Assembly: GCF_017873435.1 (NCBI RefSeq)
Contig: NZ_JAGGKG010000023.1
Span: 20,074 to 84,073 of the forward strand
Source of the DNA: Paenibacillus turicensis
GTDB taxonomy: Bacteria > Bacillota > Bacilli > Paenibacillales > Paenibacillaceae
Length of the DNA stretch: 64,000 nt
Reading direction: 5' to 3'
Below, piece by piece: positions 49,173 through 58,049 of this stretch. Made by a program: the position numbers and the translations under genes. The notes below the pieces were generated by a model. The model was not told the origin of the DNA. It worked only from the letters and a program-made list of their open reading frames with translations, and made no database searches. Numbering within the stretch: position 1 is the stretch's first letter; each line of letters starts with the position of its first letter.

Positions 49173-51062
49173 TTAAGATATGCTTTCTTCAGCCCAACTA
49201 ACAAGAGGAAACTTAGTTGCTATCTCTCGCTTGATCTTAAGAGCATTATCAGTATCATTTAACGATTCATATAGTTTATATACTCTTTCGTATGAACTAT
49301 AACTACAATCAAGTTTGATTAAATTTAAATAGAAGAATTCAGCATCTTCCATATATCTATTACGAAGGCACAAATCTCCTAATAAGCGCAATACAGTTGT
49401 GTTATTCGTTTCAGTTTTAAAAGTTTGATTTAACATATCAATTGCTAGTTCATCAAATCTATATTGAATTAGCAATTCACTAAGTTTAATTTGATATTTA
49501 TTATCATAACTAATTAATTGTTCACATAAAGATTGGAACACCTCAAACTCTTTAAGTACAATTAATTCTTTTAGTAAATAGAAAATGATATTCTCAATAT
49601 TTGTATTCATATGTCCGGATAGACTTTCTCTATTTAATAATTGCTTGATTAATTTCATTTCTGATTTGCCCAAGTTCAAATGAAATTGGATTTTATTTAG
49701 TAAAGAATTATCTTTAAGCATATATGCAAAAATTAGTACATCCATAGCAATTTCAGAATTGATATCATCCATATTGTTTAAAAGTTCAAATGCTTCTTCA
49801 TAGTTGTTACTGTATAGTTTAGCAACAAACATTACATGCATTTGTGGTTCTACATTATATTTCTCAAGATAATCATTAAATAAAGGAGAACGAACTCGGT
49901 ATAAGATTTCAATTAAAAACTGCAAATCATTAACATTCTCAATTTTGTATAACTTATTAATAGATACCTTCACTTCTTCTAATGGGATACTAAGCTGCTT
50001 ACTAATTTGGAGATACTTTGCTACCGACACAATGAATTTTTCTTTTAAGGCTTTTAAAGCGTTAGAATAGGCTTTATTAAATTCCCCTAATTCAAGGTAT
50101 ATGTCTATTAATTGTAAATGACTTAAATAACCTCCACTTCCTTCAGTTACTGTTGTCCCTTTGTCACCCAGTTCTAAACATTTAAGAAAACAAAGTTCTG
50201 AATCTTTATAATTAAATACCCTTTTATAAAGTAATCCCTGAGTAAATCTCATTTCAGTTTCTTCAGGGAACAATACTGTTCCACCCTTCAACACGGAAAT
50301 CGCCTCATTTTGATTGCCAATTTCAAAAAGAGATTGAGCTAGTCTCATCAATAGCTCTGGAAAATAGACTCTGTTTAAACTTAAAGGATATGCTCGTTGT
50401 AAATACTCAGCTGCATTAGCATAATCAGACACTAATAAATAGGTCTTCCCCATATTAAATAAATTAAATGCAGTAGGGTTTTCCTTCACTTCTTTTAACA
50501 TTAACTTTAAGTTTCGATTATGTTTATCTTTCTCATTCATTCTTTTTTGAGAATAACCTGTATGATAGATAATGCACTTAGATTTTCCAACTTTATAATC
50601 AATTTCTCCATTATCTAAGCTGATATGCTCATGAAGTCGATTCTCATATTTAAAGTTAAAATTATTTCTAAAGATACGAACTGTTGAGTGTGTAAATGCT
50701 TGTTCTCCTGATAATAGATTTTTCACATTACTATAGTAGTAATCGCAATCTTGTATTAAATCAGTATTTAAATCAGCCTCATTATCTAAGTACTCATCCG
50801 CATCCATTACCAAAATATAATCTGATGTGGCGTATTTTATAGATTCATTACGGGCAGCTGAAAAATCATCTATCCACTTAAAATCAAATATTTTATCGGT
50901 AAATTTTCTAGCAATTTCAACTGTATCATCTATAGAGCCAGTATCAATAATAATAATCTCATTCACTTTATCTTTTACGCTTGATAAACAACGTTCCAAT
51001 ACATCTTCCTCATTTTTCACAATCATACAAAGTGATATTGTAGTCAATAGGCTCACTCTCAT
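49173..51062 (-). CDS. TPR-containing family 2 glycosyltransferase, probably flagellin glycosyltransferase
   Basis: A 629-residue protein with an N-terminal GT2 domain (ISLCMIVKNEEDVLERCLSS, IIIDTGSIDDTVEIA, VMDADEYLD with the DxD-like metal site) and a long helical repeat region with TPR character from about residue 200. It sits between the flagellin gene and flaG on the same strand, where flagellin O-glycosyltransferases often occur. Base composition is more AT-rich than the flagellar genes around it. A TTG six codons inside is an alternative start. Confidence 0.85.
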   Translation of the reverse strand: MRVSLLTTISLCMIVKNEEDVLERCLSSVKDKVNEIIIIDTGSIDDTVEIARKFTDKIFDFKWIDDFSAARNESIKYATSDYILVMDADEYLDNEADLNTDLIQDCDYYYSNVKNLLSGEQAFTHSTVRIFRNNFNFKYENRLHEHISLDNGEIDYKVGKSKCIIYHTGYSQKRMNEKDKHNRNLKLMLKEVKENPTAFNLFNMGKTYLLVSDYANAAEYLQRAYPLSLNRVYFPELLMRLAQSLFEIGNQNEAISVLKGGTVLFPEETEMRFTQGLLYKRVFNYKDSELCFLKCLELGDKGTTVTEGSGGYLSHLQLIDIYLELGEFNKAYSNALKALKEKFIVSVAKYLQISKQLSIPLEEVKVSINKLYKIENVNDLQFLIEILYRVRSPLFNDYLEKYNVEPQMHVMFVAKLYSNNYEEAFELLNNMDDINSEIAMDVLIFAYMLKDNSLLNKIQFHLNLGKSEMKLIKQLLNRESLSGHMNTNIENIIFYLLKELIVLKEFEVFQSLCEQLISYDNKYQIKLSELLIQYRFDELAIDMLNQTFKTETNNTTVLRLLGDLCLRNRYMEDAEFFYLNLIKLDCSYSSYERVYKLYESLNDTDNALKIKREIATKFPLVSWAEESIS

Positions 51063-51243
51063 TCTCTAATATCTTATTAATGTATATGTCGGTAAGTGCA
51101 TCAACCTATATTAGCTTTTAATAATAAAATTTTATTTTTATTTTTTACTAATATAATATATTTTTATAAAACCAAATATGTATTTACATTCATGTATAGT
51201 TGCATTATATATAAATATTGAGAATTACAGTAAAGTAAAATAT

Positions 51244-51274
51244 AAAAAAGAGACTCCAACACTTTGGAATCTCT
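51244..51274 (-). terminator. Terminator of hag
   Basis: AGAGACTCCAA / TTGGAATCTCT hairpin (51249-51274) with a following T-run on the minus strand, about 25 bases after the flagellin stop. Confidence 0.85.
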
Positions 51275-51297
51275 TTTTCTATAAATAGAAGCTAATC

Positions 51298-52449
51298 TTA
51301 ACGAAGCAATTGCAATACGCCTTGTGGTTGTTGGTTAGCTTGTGCCAACATAGCTTGAGCTGCTTGTGTAAGAATGTTGTTCTTCGTGAAGGACATCATT
51401 TCTTTAGCCATATCTACGTCACGAACACGAGATTCAGCTGCACTCAAGTTTTCAGAAGTAGCACCCAGGTTGTTAATAGTGTGCTCCAAACGGTTTTGGT
51501 TCGCACCCAATTTAGAGCGTTCTTCAGATACTTTATTCAAAGCATTATTAATTGTAGTGATTGCTTTGTCAGCCGCAGTTTGAGATGAGATGTTCACACC
51601 AACTTGATCAGTTTCAACCCCTGCTGCTACAGTTTCTGCTGCTACAGCTGCTGCTGTTGTTGAACCATCTACACTAGTATTAAATTTAACATCTAGACCA
51701 GCAGCCTTTAAAGCATTGAGCACATCATCTTTTGTTGCAGTAATAGCCCCTGCTGCTGTTGAAGTACCTGCTTTTTGTGCAAGAGTAACAGTAATATTTC
51801 CGTCAGTACCAATAACTGCTTTAGTTCTATCTACTGCATCATTAGAAGTTGCAGCATTAGATGTTATAGCTACAGTGAACTCAGTATTATCTCTATTGTT
51901 AATTACAAAGTCCCCAGCAGTAGTTGCACCTGTATAACCATTAACGCCCAACTGTTTATTGCTCATATCTCCAATAGTCAATTTAATACTTTGACCAGAG
52001 TTAGCACCAATGTGGAAAGTTTTATCTTCGAAATCTCCGTTCAATACTTTTTGGTTATTGAACTCAGTATCAGTAGAAATACGTTTGATTTCTTTAGACA
52101 ATTCATCAACTTCAGATTGAAGTTTCAAGCGGTCAACGCCTTCGTTAGTGTCGGAAGAAGCTTGAACAGCCAATTCACGCATACGTTGAAGAATGCTGTG
52201 AGTTTCTGTTAATGCACCTTCAGCTGTTTGAATCAAAGAAATACCATCTTGAGCATTCTTTTGAGCCATATCCAAACCGCGGATTTGTCCACGCATTTTT
52301 TCGGAAATTGCCAAGCCAGCAGCATCGTCACCAGCACGGTTGATACGAAGACCAGAAGACAATTTTTCTAAGTTTTTGGAAGAAGCACCAGTGTTAGCGC
52401 CCAATTGACGGTGAGTATTTAATGCAGCAATATTGTGGTTAATAATCAT
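51298..52449 (-). CDS. hag: Flagellin
   Basis: A 383-residue flagellin. Conserved D0/D1 ends are MIINHNIAALNTHRQLG...SSGLRINRAGDDAAGLAISE and the C-terminal RVRDVDMAKEMMSFTKNNIL...QQPQGVLQLLR. The central part (about residues 165-290) is a variable Ala/Thr/Val-rich domain with many Ser/Thr residues, suited to O-glycosylation. The gene has its own sigma-D-type promoter, a CsrA-type leader hairpin and a terminator. FliW and CsrA are encoded just upstream. Confidence 0.97.
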   Translation of the reverse strand: MIINHNIAALNTHRQLGANTGASSKNLEKLSSGLRINRAGDDAAGLAISEKMRGQIRGLDMAQKNAQDGISLIQTAEGALTETHSILQRMRELAVQASSDTNEGVDRLKLQSEVDELSKEIKRISTDTEFNNQKVLNGDFEDKTFHIGANSGQSIKLTIGDMSNKQLGVNGYTGATTAGDFVINNRDNTEFTVAITSNAATSNDAVDRTKAVIGTDGNITVTLAQKAGTSTAAGAITATKDDVLNALKAAGLDVKFNTSVDGSTTAAAVAAETVAAGVETDQVGVNISSQTAADKAITTINNALNKVSEERSKLGANQNRLEHTINNLGATSENLSAAESRVRDVDMAKEMMSFTKNNILTQAAQAMLAQANQQPQGVLQLLR

Positions 52450-52457
52450 GAGTAAAT

Positions 52458-52494
52458 TTCCTCCCTGAAATAAATTTATTCCACATCCTTGTGG
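52458..52494 (-). promoter_or_regulatory. CsrA binding sites in the hag leader
   Basis: On the minus strand the leader contains CCACAAGGATGTGG (52481-52494), a hairpin with stem CCACA/TGTGG and GGA exposed in the loop, matching the CsrA consensus ACARGGAUGU. A second GGA lies in the Shine-Dalgarno CAGGGAGGAAA (52458-52468). This two-site layout equals that of B. subtilis hag, where CsrA blocks ribosome access. Confidence 0.8.
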
Positions 52495-52547
52495 TCCGCT
52501 TGCTTTCGTTAAGGTCGGCCGCCCTTCCGAAATAGCGTCTTATACAT

Positions 52548-52575
52548 ATATCGACAGTTTGAATTAGGAACTTTA
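52548..52575 (-). promoter_or_regulatory. Sigma-D (sigma-28 type) promoter of hag
   Basis: On the minus strand, TAAA (52575-52572), a 16-base spacer and GTCGATAT (52555-52548) fit the flagellar sigma consensus TAAA-N15-GCCGATAT. It lies about 100 bases before the hag ATG. Confidence 0.8.
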
Positions 52576-52614
52576 GAGCAAATGGACTATTTTTCTAAAA
52601 AAATTTTCGGACAT

Positions 52615-52757
52615 TTGAGGGGCTACAATTCAGAGGGTTGTTCCGACCGCTGTTAAAAACTGATTCCTTAGATATTAGTTCTCAAATGTAGGAATCATTT
52701 TTTAAAGGCGGACACTTCGTTTCTCCACAATCCCTCTGCCTCTCCGCTAAGTTACTC
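52615..52757. repeat. Palindromic intergenic element, copy H
   Basis: The core left arm GGCTACAATTCAGAGGG and ACCGCTGTTAAAAAC, and the right arm TTTTTTAAAGGCGG, TTCTCCACAATCCCTCTG and CCTCTCCGCTAA are present. Inner stem TTAAAAACTGATTCCT pairs with AGGAATCATTTTTTAA. Weak outer pairing may use CTAAAAAA (52595) and TTTTTTAG (52800-52807). It fills the csrA-hag gap downstream of the csrA stop. Confidence 0.78.
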
Positions 52758-52815
52758 TTCATCTCTAGTGTTACTTCACTTCGTACTTCATCCCAAGAAT
52801 TTTTTAGTGCCTATT

Positions 52816-53061
52816 TTACGAGTCAGACTCCGAAGATTGATTATATTCCTCTAGCAACTTCGTAATATCCACTTGTCCATGTGTAACGGATTGTCTGTTT
52901 AGCTCCTGAATAGATAAGTAGATTTCTTTGCGAAATACGTCAACCTGTCTTGGGGCTGTGATGCCAATTCTTACGTTATCCCCCTCGATACCAAGGACTG
53001 TTATTTCAATGTTGTCTTGGATAACGATGGATTCGCCTTTTCTACGAGATAAAACAAGCAT
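52816..53061 (-). CDS. csrA: Translational regulator CsrA
   Basis: An 81-residue CsrA: MLVLSRRKGESIVI at the N-terminus, the core GDNVRIGITAPRQVDVFRKEIY, then the extended tail usual in Firmicutes. It is an RNA-binding dimer that represses hag translation and is itself held by FliW. It is separated from fliW by four bases, so the two are coupled. Confidence 0.96.
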   Translation of the reverse strand: MLVLSRRKGESIVIQDNIEITVLGIEGDNVRIGITAPRQVDVFRKEIYLSIQELNRQSVTHGQVDITKLLEEYNQSSESDS

Positions 53062-53065
53062 AGGA

Positions 53066-53503
53066 TTACGCCCCCTTCTCAGGCGAGTGGTTCGCCCATA
53101 GCAAATGACGTGACGTGTATGCAGTATCGTGCAAAATAACTTGTCTTGCTGTACGGCTTTCTGTATTAAAAATAAGTGGAGCTAATAGATTTAAAGTAGA
53201 TTGCTGAACTTGCTCTTGTAGTGTTACTACATTTCTGATCTGAACTGCATTATCTAGTTTAAGCTCCTCGACGACAGGGGTAGGCAATTCAAATTCATAG
53301 TTTTTGTAAAACTCAAATGGGTCAGTGATAAGCAGGGATATTTCAGGTTCTACTAAAGACTGTAGGTAAGAAAATGGTGTGCCTTCCATATCAATAATGG
53401 CAAACTGGTTATGGTCTTCAAATCCAGGAATACCTTTTGGAAAGTGATAGATTTGAGCCTCTGTAATTTCTATTTTACCGAATTGTGCTGTTGTAATTTC
53501 CAT
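53066..53503 (-). CDS. fliW: Flagellar assembly factor FliW
   Basis: About 145 residues from the ATG at 53503 (MEITTAQFGKIEITEAQIYHF), with GGAG nine bases upstream; an ATG at 53518 precedes this site. FliW has FPKGIPGFEDHNQFAIID and the SLLITDPFEFYKNYEFELP segment. It binds either CsrA (relieving hag repression) or free flagellin, closing a feedback loop. It lies directly upstream of csrA. Confidence 0.93.
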   Translation of the reverse strand: MEITTAQFGKIEITEAQIYHFPKGIPGFEDHNQFAIIDMEGTPFSYLQSLVEPEISLLITDPFEFYKNYEFELPTPVVEELKLDNAVQIRNVVTLQEQVQQSTLNLLAPLIFNTESRTARQVILHDTAYTSRHLLWANHSPEKGA

Positions 53504-53730
53504 AATAACCAACTCCATATCTTTTTAACTCTCAACTCTTAACTTACTTTTGAAATATTGTAACTCCCTAATTATCTAGACTATATACCTACATCATTTA
53601 TATTAAAAGTCATAGTTTATATAAAAGTTATAGCAATGCTCTAGTAACAAAAATAGCCATAGTCGGACTTTCCAAACACCTCCGCTACAGCTATCCTTAC
53701 ATGATTACATGACATTTTATCATTATTTTT

Positions 53731-54294
53731 TTACATTACTATATCCAAATTTGGTGGAATAATTTCCACCGAAGCGTATTGTTTAACCTGAATATTCAGA
53801 TTACCCGGCTGAAATTGAACATCAGGCTGATAGGCTCTAGCCGATATTTGCGGTGCATTTGCTTGTGCTTGAATAATAGGATTGTTACGTTGCACGTGTA
53901 TACGTACGTTGTCATAGGACGCAGGACCCCTGAACTCTACAAAAGGATCTCGCTTCCAATCCCCTCCATACACCTCTGCAATTGTATTGCCAGGTTTATG
54001 AAACTCCGCTAACTGGTTACCCTGTTCGACCTTTTTAGCTAACGCTTGGAGAAATAAACCCTGCAAATTAGAATATATTTGCTGATTCATCTCAAGTGGG
54101 TGTCCCCCCTTATATGCTCGCCAAGCATCGTGTTGGTCAATCTCCATTGTGGGCTCAGGCTGTTCAATTTGCAAATCAGCTTGTTTCGTTTCAATATTAA
54201 AATCTGGACGTTGCTGCTGCATTGTAAGGGATGCTTTTGTTGACTCAATGGATAACAATGAAGGTTGTTGCCGAATTTGAAGCTGTGGAATCAT
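53731..54294 (-). CDS. DUF6470 family protein (YviE-like)
   Basis: A 187-residue protein rich in beta-type segments and Gln, beginning MIPQLQIRQQPSLLSIEST, with repeated 'Ixx(Q)' patterns (DFNIETKQADLQIEQPEP). It lies between flgL and fliW as yviE does in B. subtilis. Function unknown; the location suggests a flagellar role. The 53504-53730 gap contains no gene. Confidence 0.85.
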   Translation of the reverse strand: MIPQLQIRQQPSLLSIESTKASLTMQQQRPDFNIETKQADLQIEQPEPTMEIDQHDAWRAYKGGHPLEMNQQIYSNLQGLFLQALAKKVEQGNQLAEFHKPGNTIAEVYGGDWKRDPFVEFRGPASYDNVRIHVQRNNPIIQAQANAPQISARAYQPDVQFQPGNLNIQVKQYASVEIIPPNLDIVM

Positions 54295-54307
54295 TTTTCC
54301 TCACCAC

Positions 54308-55237
54308 CTACCGCAAGAAATCAGCTAAAGAGTTAGATATTATTTTCGCTCCGGTAGATAAAGAAGCGTTATAAATACTTTCCTGAATTTTAGAATTCAG
54401 CAAAACCTTTTCATAATCCGCATCCTCAACACTACCTTGCATATTATTAAGGTTAATTTCTAAGTCACTTAAGCGTCCCTGCATAAGGTCAACTCGATTT
54501 GTTTTAGCACCAACCTGAGATCTAGCAGTTAATACCTTATCTAGTCTTGTATTTACAAGGTCAAGCTGATCTGAAATGGTGTCAAAGTCACTAGCTTCAA
54601 GAGCAGTACTTAAACGATCTAACATTGTAAAGATGTGATCTCCATCCTTTTCAGATGGATTACCAAAAATATCGCTTCCAGTAACGTTCACGGATAATTG
54701 AATATTGTCGCCAATAATATAATTGATTTCGCCTGTATCTGTAGTTAAATCTCCTGCTGTAGACGTATCTGATTGATTGTCTGCCAATTTAGGGAAATCA
54801 TAAGGCTTTTTATCATAGGTTTGACCATTAAAAATATACTTACCGTTAATCTTACTGTTGCCAATATCAATTAACTGTTCTTTTAATTGCTTAATTTCTG
54901 TATTAATACTATCCAATGCAGATTTAGGATTGGTAGAGTTAGACGCCTGAACCGTCAGTTCCTTTACACGATGCAAAATATCTCCTACCTGACCTATCGC
55001 TGTATCTGTATATTCCAACCAAGACTGCGCACTATCTACATTTTTCTGATACTGATCATTGGACGACAACTCCGCCCGATAACGCATCGAATAGGTGATG
55101 CCCACTGGATCATCGGAAGGTTTGTTGATTTTGCGTCCTGTGGTGAGCTGAGTTTGCAGGTTGTTTAAGTTGACACCGTTACGGTTCAAGTTAAGCAGCA
55201 TTTGGTTGTTTAGCATATTTGAAGTGACTCGTATCAT
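54308..55237 (-). CDS. flgL: Flagellar hook-filament junction protein FlgL
   Basis: A 309-residue FlgL/HAP3: N-terminal flagellin-like helix MIRVTSNMLNNQMLLNLNRN, GRKINKPSDDPVGIT, and a C-terminal helix (QESIYNASLSTGAKIISNSLADFL). It forms the junction next to the filament. It follows flgK by 13 bases. Confidence 0.95.
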   Translation of the reverse strand: MIRVTSNMLNNQMLLNLNRNGVNLNNLQTQLTTGRKINKPSDDPVGITYSMRYRAELSSNDQYQKNVDSAQSWLEYTDTAIGQVGDILHRVKELTVQASNSTNPKSALDSINTEIKQLKEQLIDIGNSKINGKYIFNGQTYDKKPYDFPKLADNQSDTSTAGDLTTDTGEINYIIGDNIQLSVNVTGSDIFGNPSEKDGDHIFTMLDRLSTALEASDFDTISDQLDLVNTRLDKVLTARSQVGAKTNRVDLMQGRLSDLEINLNNMQGSVEDADYEKVLLNSKIQESIYNASLSTGAKIISNSLADFLR

Positions 55238-55250
55238 AATTTATAGCTCC

Positions 55251-56849
55251 TTATCTACCTACTACACCTGTAGAGTTAATGAGTTTGTCTAAAAGCTGAT
55301 CATATGTGGTCATAAAACGTGCCGCAGAGGCATAAGCATGCTGGAATTTCATCATGTTGGATAACTCTTCATCCAAAGATACACCGCTGACAGATTGACG
55401 TTGTGCTTCTACTTGTGTCACTAACACATCGGAGTTTTCTGCCTGACGTTTTGCTTCTTCTGCTTTAACCCCAAGCTGACCAACCATTGCTGCATATTGG
55501 GAGTTCACTGTGGATTGTGTGCCATCTCCAGCTGTGAACTTGGTTTCGTTAAGGCTAGATAATAGCAACGCTAATGTGTTATTCCCTTTAATAACCGCTT
55601 GTCCTGTACCTGTGGCTTCTGTCCGCAAAGAGGTAGCTAATAGGTTAGAATCATTTGCGATTAATGGGTTAATTGCAATTGTCCCTGCGCTAGTTCCAAC
55701 AAAAAACGGTAGACCACGATCCGTGGTTCCATTTAGTGTAAAGCCAAGCTGATGCAAGCCATTAAAGCCATTTACATCAATTGTTGTAGCTTCCTTTAAC
55801 GTACTATTTGCTGGTAATGGATTACCTGCTGTGACAAGTTGATCTACACCGTTAACGGTAACCGTAGTATCTTTGTTAACCACTGTACCTTCAGGCAACA
55901 TAGAGCCTGCTGGAATAGACACATCCTTAATTGTACCGTTCATAATGGTGTTGGTTAAATCGTTTAGTTGCTTTTTAGTATCTACAACATAGCTGTCACG
56001 AGAGAGGATGAGTCCAAAGGCTTCTCCACCTTGAAGGTTATTAGATGCAAAGCCTTGAATTAAAAATGACGCATCTAGGTTCCCCGCTGGAGAAGGTTGT
56101 ACCTGAACAGCAGTTCCTTGTAAAAGGGATGTGCCACCCATCATGATGTTGTAGCCTGTATCTCCATCCGTGACGGTAATATTAATGATTTTAGATAATT
56201 TATCTGTAATTAAATCACGTTGGTCTCGAAGATCGTTGGCATCGTCGCCAAGTCCTTCTAGGCGTGAAATGGATTGATTTAAATCAGCAATAGAGTTCAA
56301 ATAGCTAATGACTTCGGTTTCCTTCATGCCAATGCTAGTTGTTAAATCTGCTGTCAAATTGTTAAGCTGGCGATCCATATAATTAATCGCATCGGTCATC
56401 GCTGCGCCAGTTTCTAGCACGATTTTACGAGCCGTTGCATTTTCAGGGTCTTTACTGAGATCAGACCATGATTTCCAAAACTTATCTAACACTTGACGAA
56501 TCCCTGTGTCGGAGGGCTCATTCATAATGCCTTCTATTTTTGATAAAGTTTCAGATTGAACGGTCCAGCTTCCGTTTCCGCTATTTTCACCACGAAATTG
56601 TGCGTCTAGGAATACGTTACGAATTCGCATGATGGAATCAAATTCTACCCCTGTCCCTAATTGCCCAGGTGCTGTGGAACGAAGCATACCATAAGCTTCC
56701 ATTGGGATGGATGCCTTCATGTTAACGACTTGTCTGGAATAACCTGCTGTGTTGGCGTTTGCCACGTTGTGACCTGTAGTATTTAAAGCTGCCGTCTGTG
56801 TGAACAAGCTGCGTTTTGCTGTTTCAATCGAATGAAATGTAGATGCCAC
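55251..56849 (-). CDS. flgK: Flagellar hook-associated protein FlgK
   Basis: A 532-residue FlgK/HAP1. It starts MASTFHSIETAKRSLFTQTAAL and has GHNVANANTAGYSRQVV, then a large variable middle, and a C-terminal DEELSNMMKFQHAYASAARF / LDKLINSTGVVGR segment. It is the first junction protein after the hook. It lies between flgN and flgL. Confidence 0.96.
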   Translation of the reverse strand: MASTFHSIETAKRSLFTQTAALNTTGHNVANANTAGYSRQVVNMKASIPMEAYGMLRSTAPGQLGTGVEFDSIMRIRNVFLDAQFRGENSGNGSWTVQSETLSKIEGIMNEPSDTGIRQVLDKFWKSWSDLSKDPENATARKIVLETGAAMTDAINYMDRQLNNLTADLTTSIGMKETEVISYLNSIADLNQSISRLEGLGDDANDLRDQRDLITDKLSKIINITVTDGDTGYNIMMGGTSLLQGTAVQVQPSPAGNLDASFLIQGFASNNLQGGEAFGLILSRDSYVVDTKKQLNDLTNTIMNGTIKDVSIPAGSMLPEGTVVNKDTTVTVNGVDQLVTAGNPLPANSTLKEATTIDVNGFNGLHQLGFTLNGTTDRGLPFFVGTSAGTIAINPLIANDSNLLATSLRTEATGTGQAVIKGNNTLALLLSSLNETKFTAGDGTQSTVNSQYAAMVGQLGVKAEEAKRQAENSDVLVTQVEAQRQSVSGVSLDEELSNMMKFQHAYASAARFMTTYDQLLDKLINSTGVVGR

Positions 56850-56919
56850 CTGTCATTTTCCCCCTAACCAAATTCAGTCTATAAAGTGTGAAAATTAATT
56901 TATCAATCTGTAAAATTTG

Positions 56920-57420
56920 CTATCCTCTAGTATCAAATAACCCTGGCCGCTGCACCCCACCAAATTTATCTGCGGGATGATGGTATGTCACCTCTTGATC
57001 TTGTCTTCCACCAAAAAGCTCCAATGAAAATTCCAAAAAGCTTAGCGACTGCTGAATCAATTGCTGGTTTAAGTCGTTGATTTGCTTCACCTCGGCAAGT
57101 GTCGTGGATAGCTGTAGCTGTGCTTGTTGTAGCTTTTGCTTTTCCTCTGGGTCAAACACCAGTCTAGTAAGCTCGGTGATCGTTAAATTAAGCTGAGATT
57201 TTATCCCACGATCTCTTAACAACTGATTACAAGACTCAATGCGCTCAGCCTCGGATAACTCAATCTTCTTTAAAACACGAGACTCTTGATTCATAATTTG
57301 AATGAGTCCATTTACGTCATCCTTGATGATAGCCTGCTTTTTCTCGTTGGCAATGTCGATCATTTCACGATGATGATCATCTAGCTGCTGCAGTGTGTGT
57401 ATAAGGCGGTCTACTGTCAT
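56920..57420 (-). CDS. flgN: Flagellar export chaperone FlgN
   Basis: A 166-residue helical protein (LQQLDDHHREMIDIANEKKQ, NQESRVLKKIELSEAERI) placed between flgM and flgK, matching FlgN (YvyG), the chaperone of FlgK and FlgL. The C-terminal tail is disordered (HHPADKFGGVQRPGLF). Confidence 0.88.
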   Translation of the reverse strand: MTVDRLIHTLQQLDDHHREMIDIANEKKQAIIKDDVNGLIQIMNQESRVLKKIELSEAERIESCNQLLRDRGIKSQLNLTITELTRLVFDPEEKQKLQQAQLQLSTTLAEVKQINDLNQQLIQQSLSFLEFSLELFGGRQDQEVTYHHPADKFGGVQRPGLFDTRG

Positions 57421-57429
57421 CGCTGCCCC

Positions 57430-57720
57430 CTACTCCCGATCAAAGGACTTAAAATACGGAATAAGCTTCTCAACAAGCTTGCCTGTTTCAACGCGATAAG
57501 TACCTGTGGAGACTTGCTCCTTTAGTTCTGCAATCCGTTGTGCCCGTTCTGAACCATTCATTTGCATTTCCTCACCTGCTCGTAGTAATTCCTTTGCTTC
57601 TGCTGAAATGGACACTTCATCTTTGCGTTTTGCTTTGTTATTTACTTCCTGACGTTGTGAATCGATTTGACGTTGGTAGCTGTTCATTGCTCCAATTCGT
57701 CCAGTCTCATTAATTTTCAT
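57430..57720 (-). CDS. flgM: Anti-sigma-D factor FlgM
   Basis: About 96 residues from the ATG at 57720 (MKINETGRIGAMNSYQR), preceded by AAGGGTGGAG. The C-terminal half (VSISAEAKELLRAG, ERAQRIAELKEQVSTGTYRV) is the sigma-binding region; the N-terminus is flexible. An open start at 57762 adds 14 unusual residues. It holds sigma-D inactive until the hook is complete. Confidence 0.92.
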   Translation of the reverse strand: MKINETGRIGAMNSYQRQIDSQRQEVNNKAKRKDEVSISAEAKELLRAGEEMQMNGSERAQRIAELKEQVSTGTYRVETGKLVEKLIPYFKSFDRE

Positions 57721-57940
57721 ACGCTCCACCCTTCTTTCAAAAAAATAATTCATGAATCTCATTCATCTTTAATTCATTTTTATTCACGCTATTCATGTTA
57801 TCCATGACAGTATCGTAAGCTCATTTTTAAGTTGTTCTTGTTATCACGTTCCGTTTTATTTGCTTTTTATTACCTCATGTAAATGTAAGTTAAGCAAGTA
57901 TCCCCTAACATGTCTTAAGGGTGTAAATGGCAACTAAAAT

Positions 57941-57974
57941 AAAAAAGCCGATAATCTTTAATAAGTTTATCGGC
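57941..57974 (-). terminator. Terminator between yvyF and flgM
   Basis: GCCGATAA / TTATCGGC hairpin (57947-57974), followed on the minus strand by TTTTTTATTTT. It implies that flgM has its own promoter in 57721-57940, where I see no clear sigma-D or sigma-A match. The 329-bp gap otherwise holds nothing recognisable. Confidence 0.85.
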
Positions 57975-58049
57975 GGATTTTAAAACATTATGAATAGCGA
58001 ATGTTTGGTTTATGAAGAATATTATGCTATTTTTTGTCGTGAATAAGCA

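Noticed and set aside
53640..53700. A ninth copy of the palindromic element between yviE and fliW
   Set aside because: Only short words (CCTCCGCTAC, ATAGC/GCTAT) resemble the family; the core arms are missing, so it may be chance or an unrecognisable remnant.
57947..57974. GCCGATAA as a sigma-D -10 element
   Set aside because: It is one arm of a hairpin terminator with a T-run, and no TAAA lies at the right distance.
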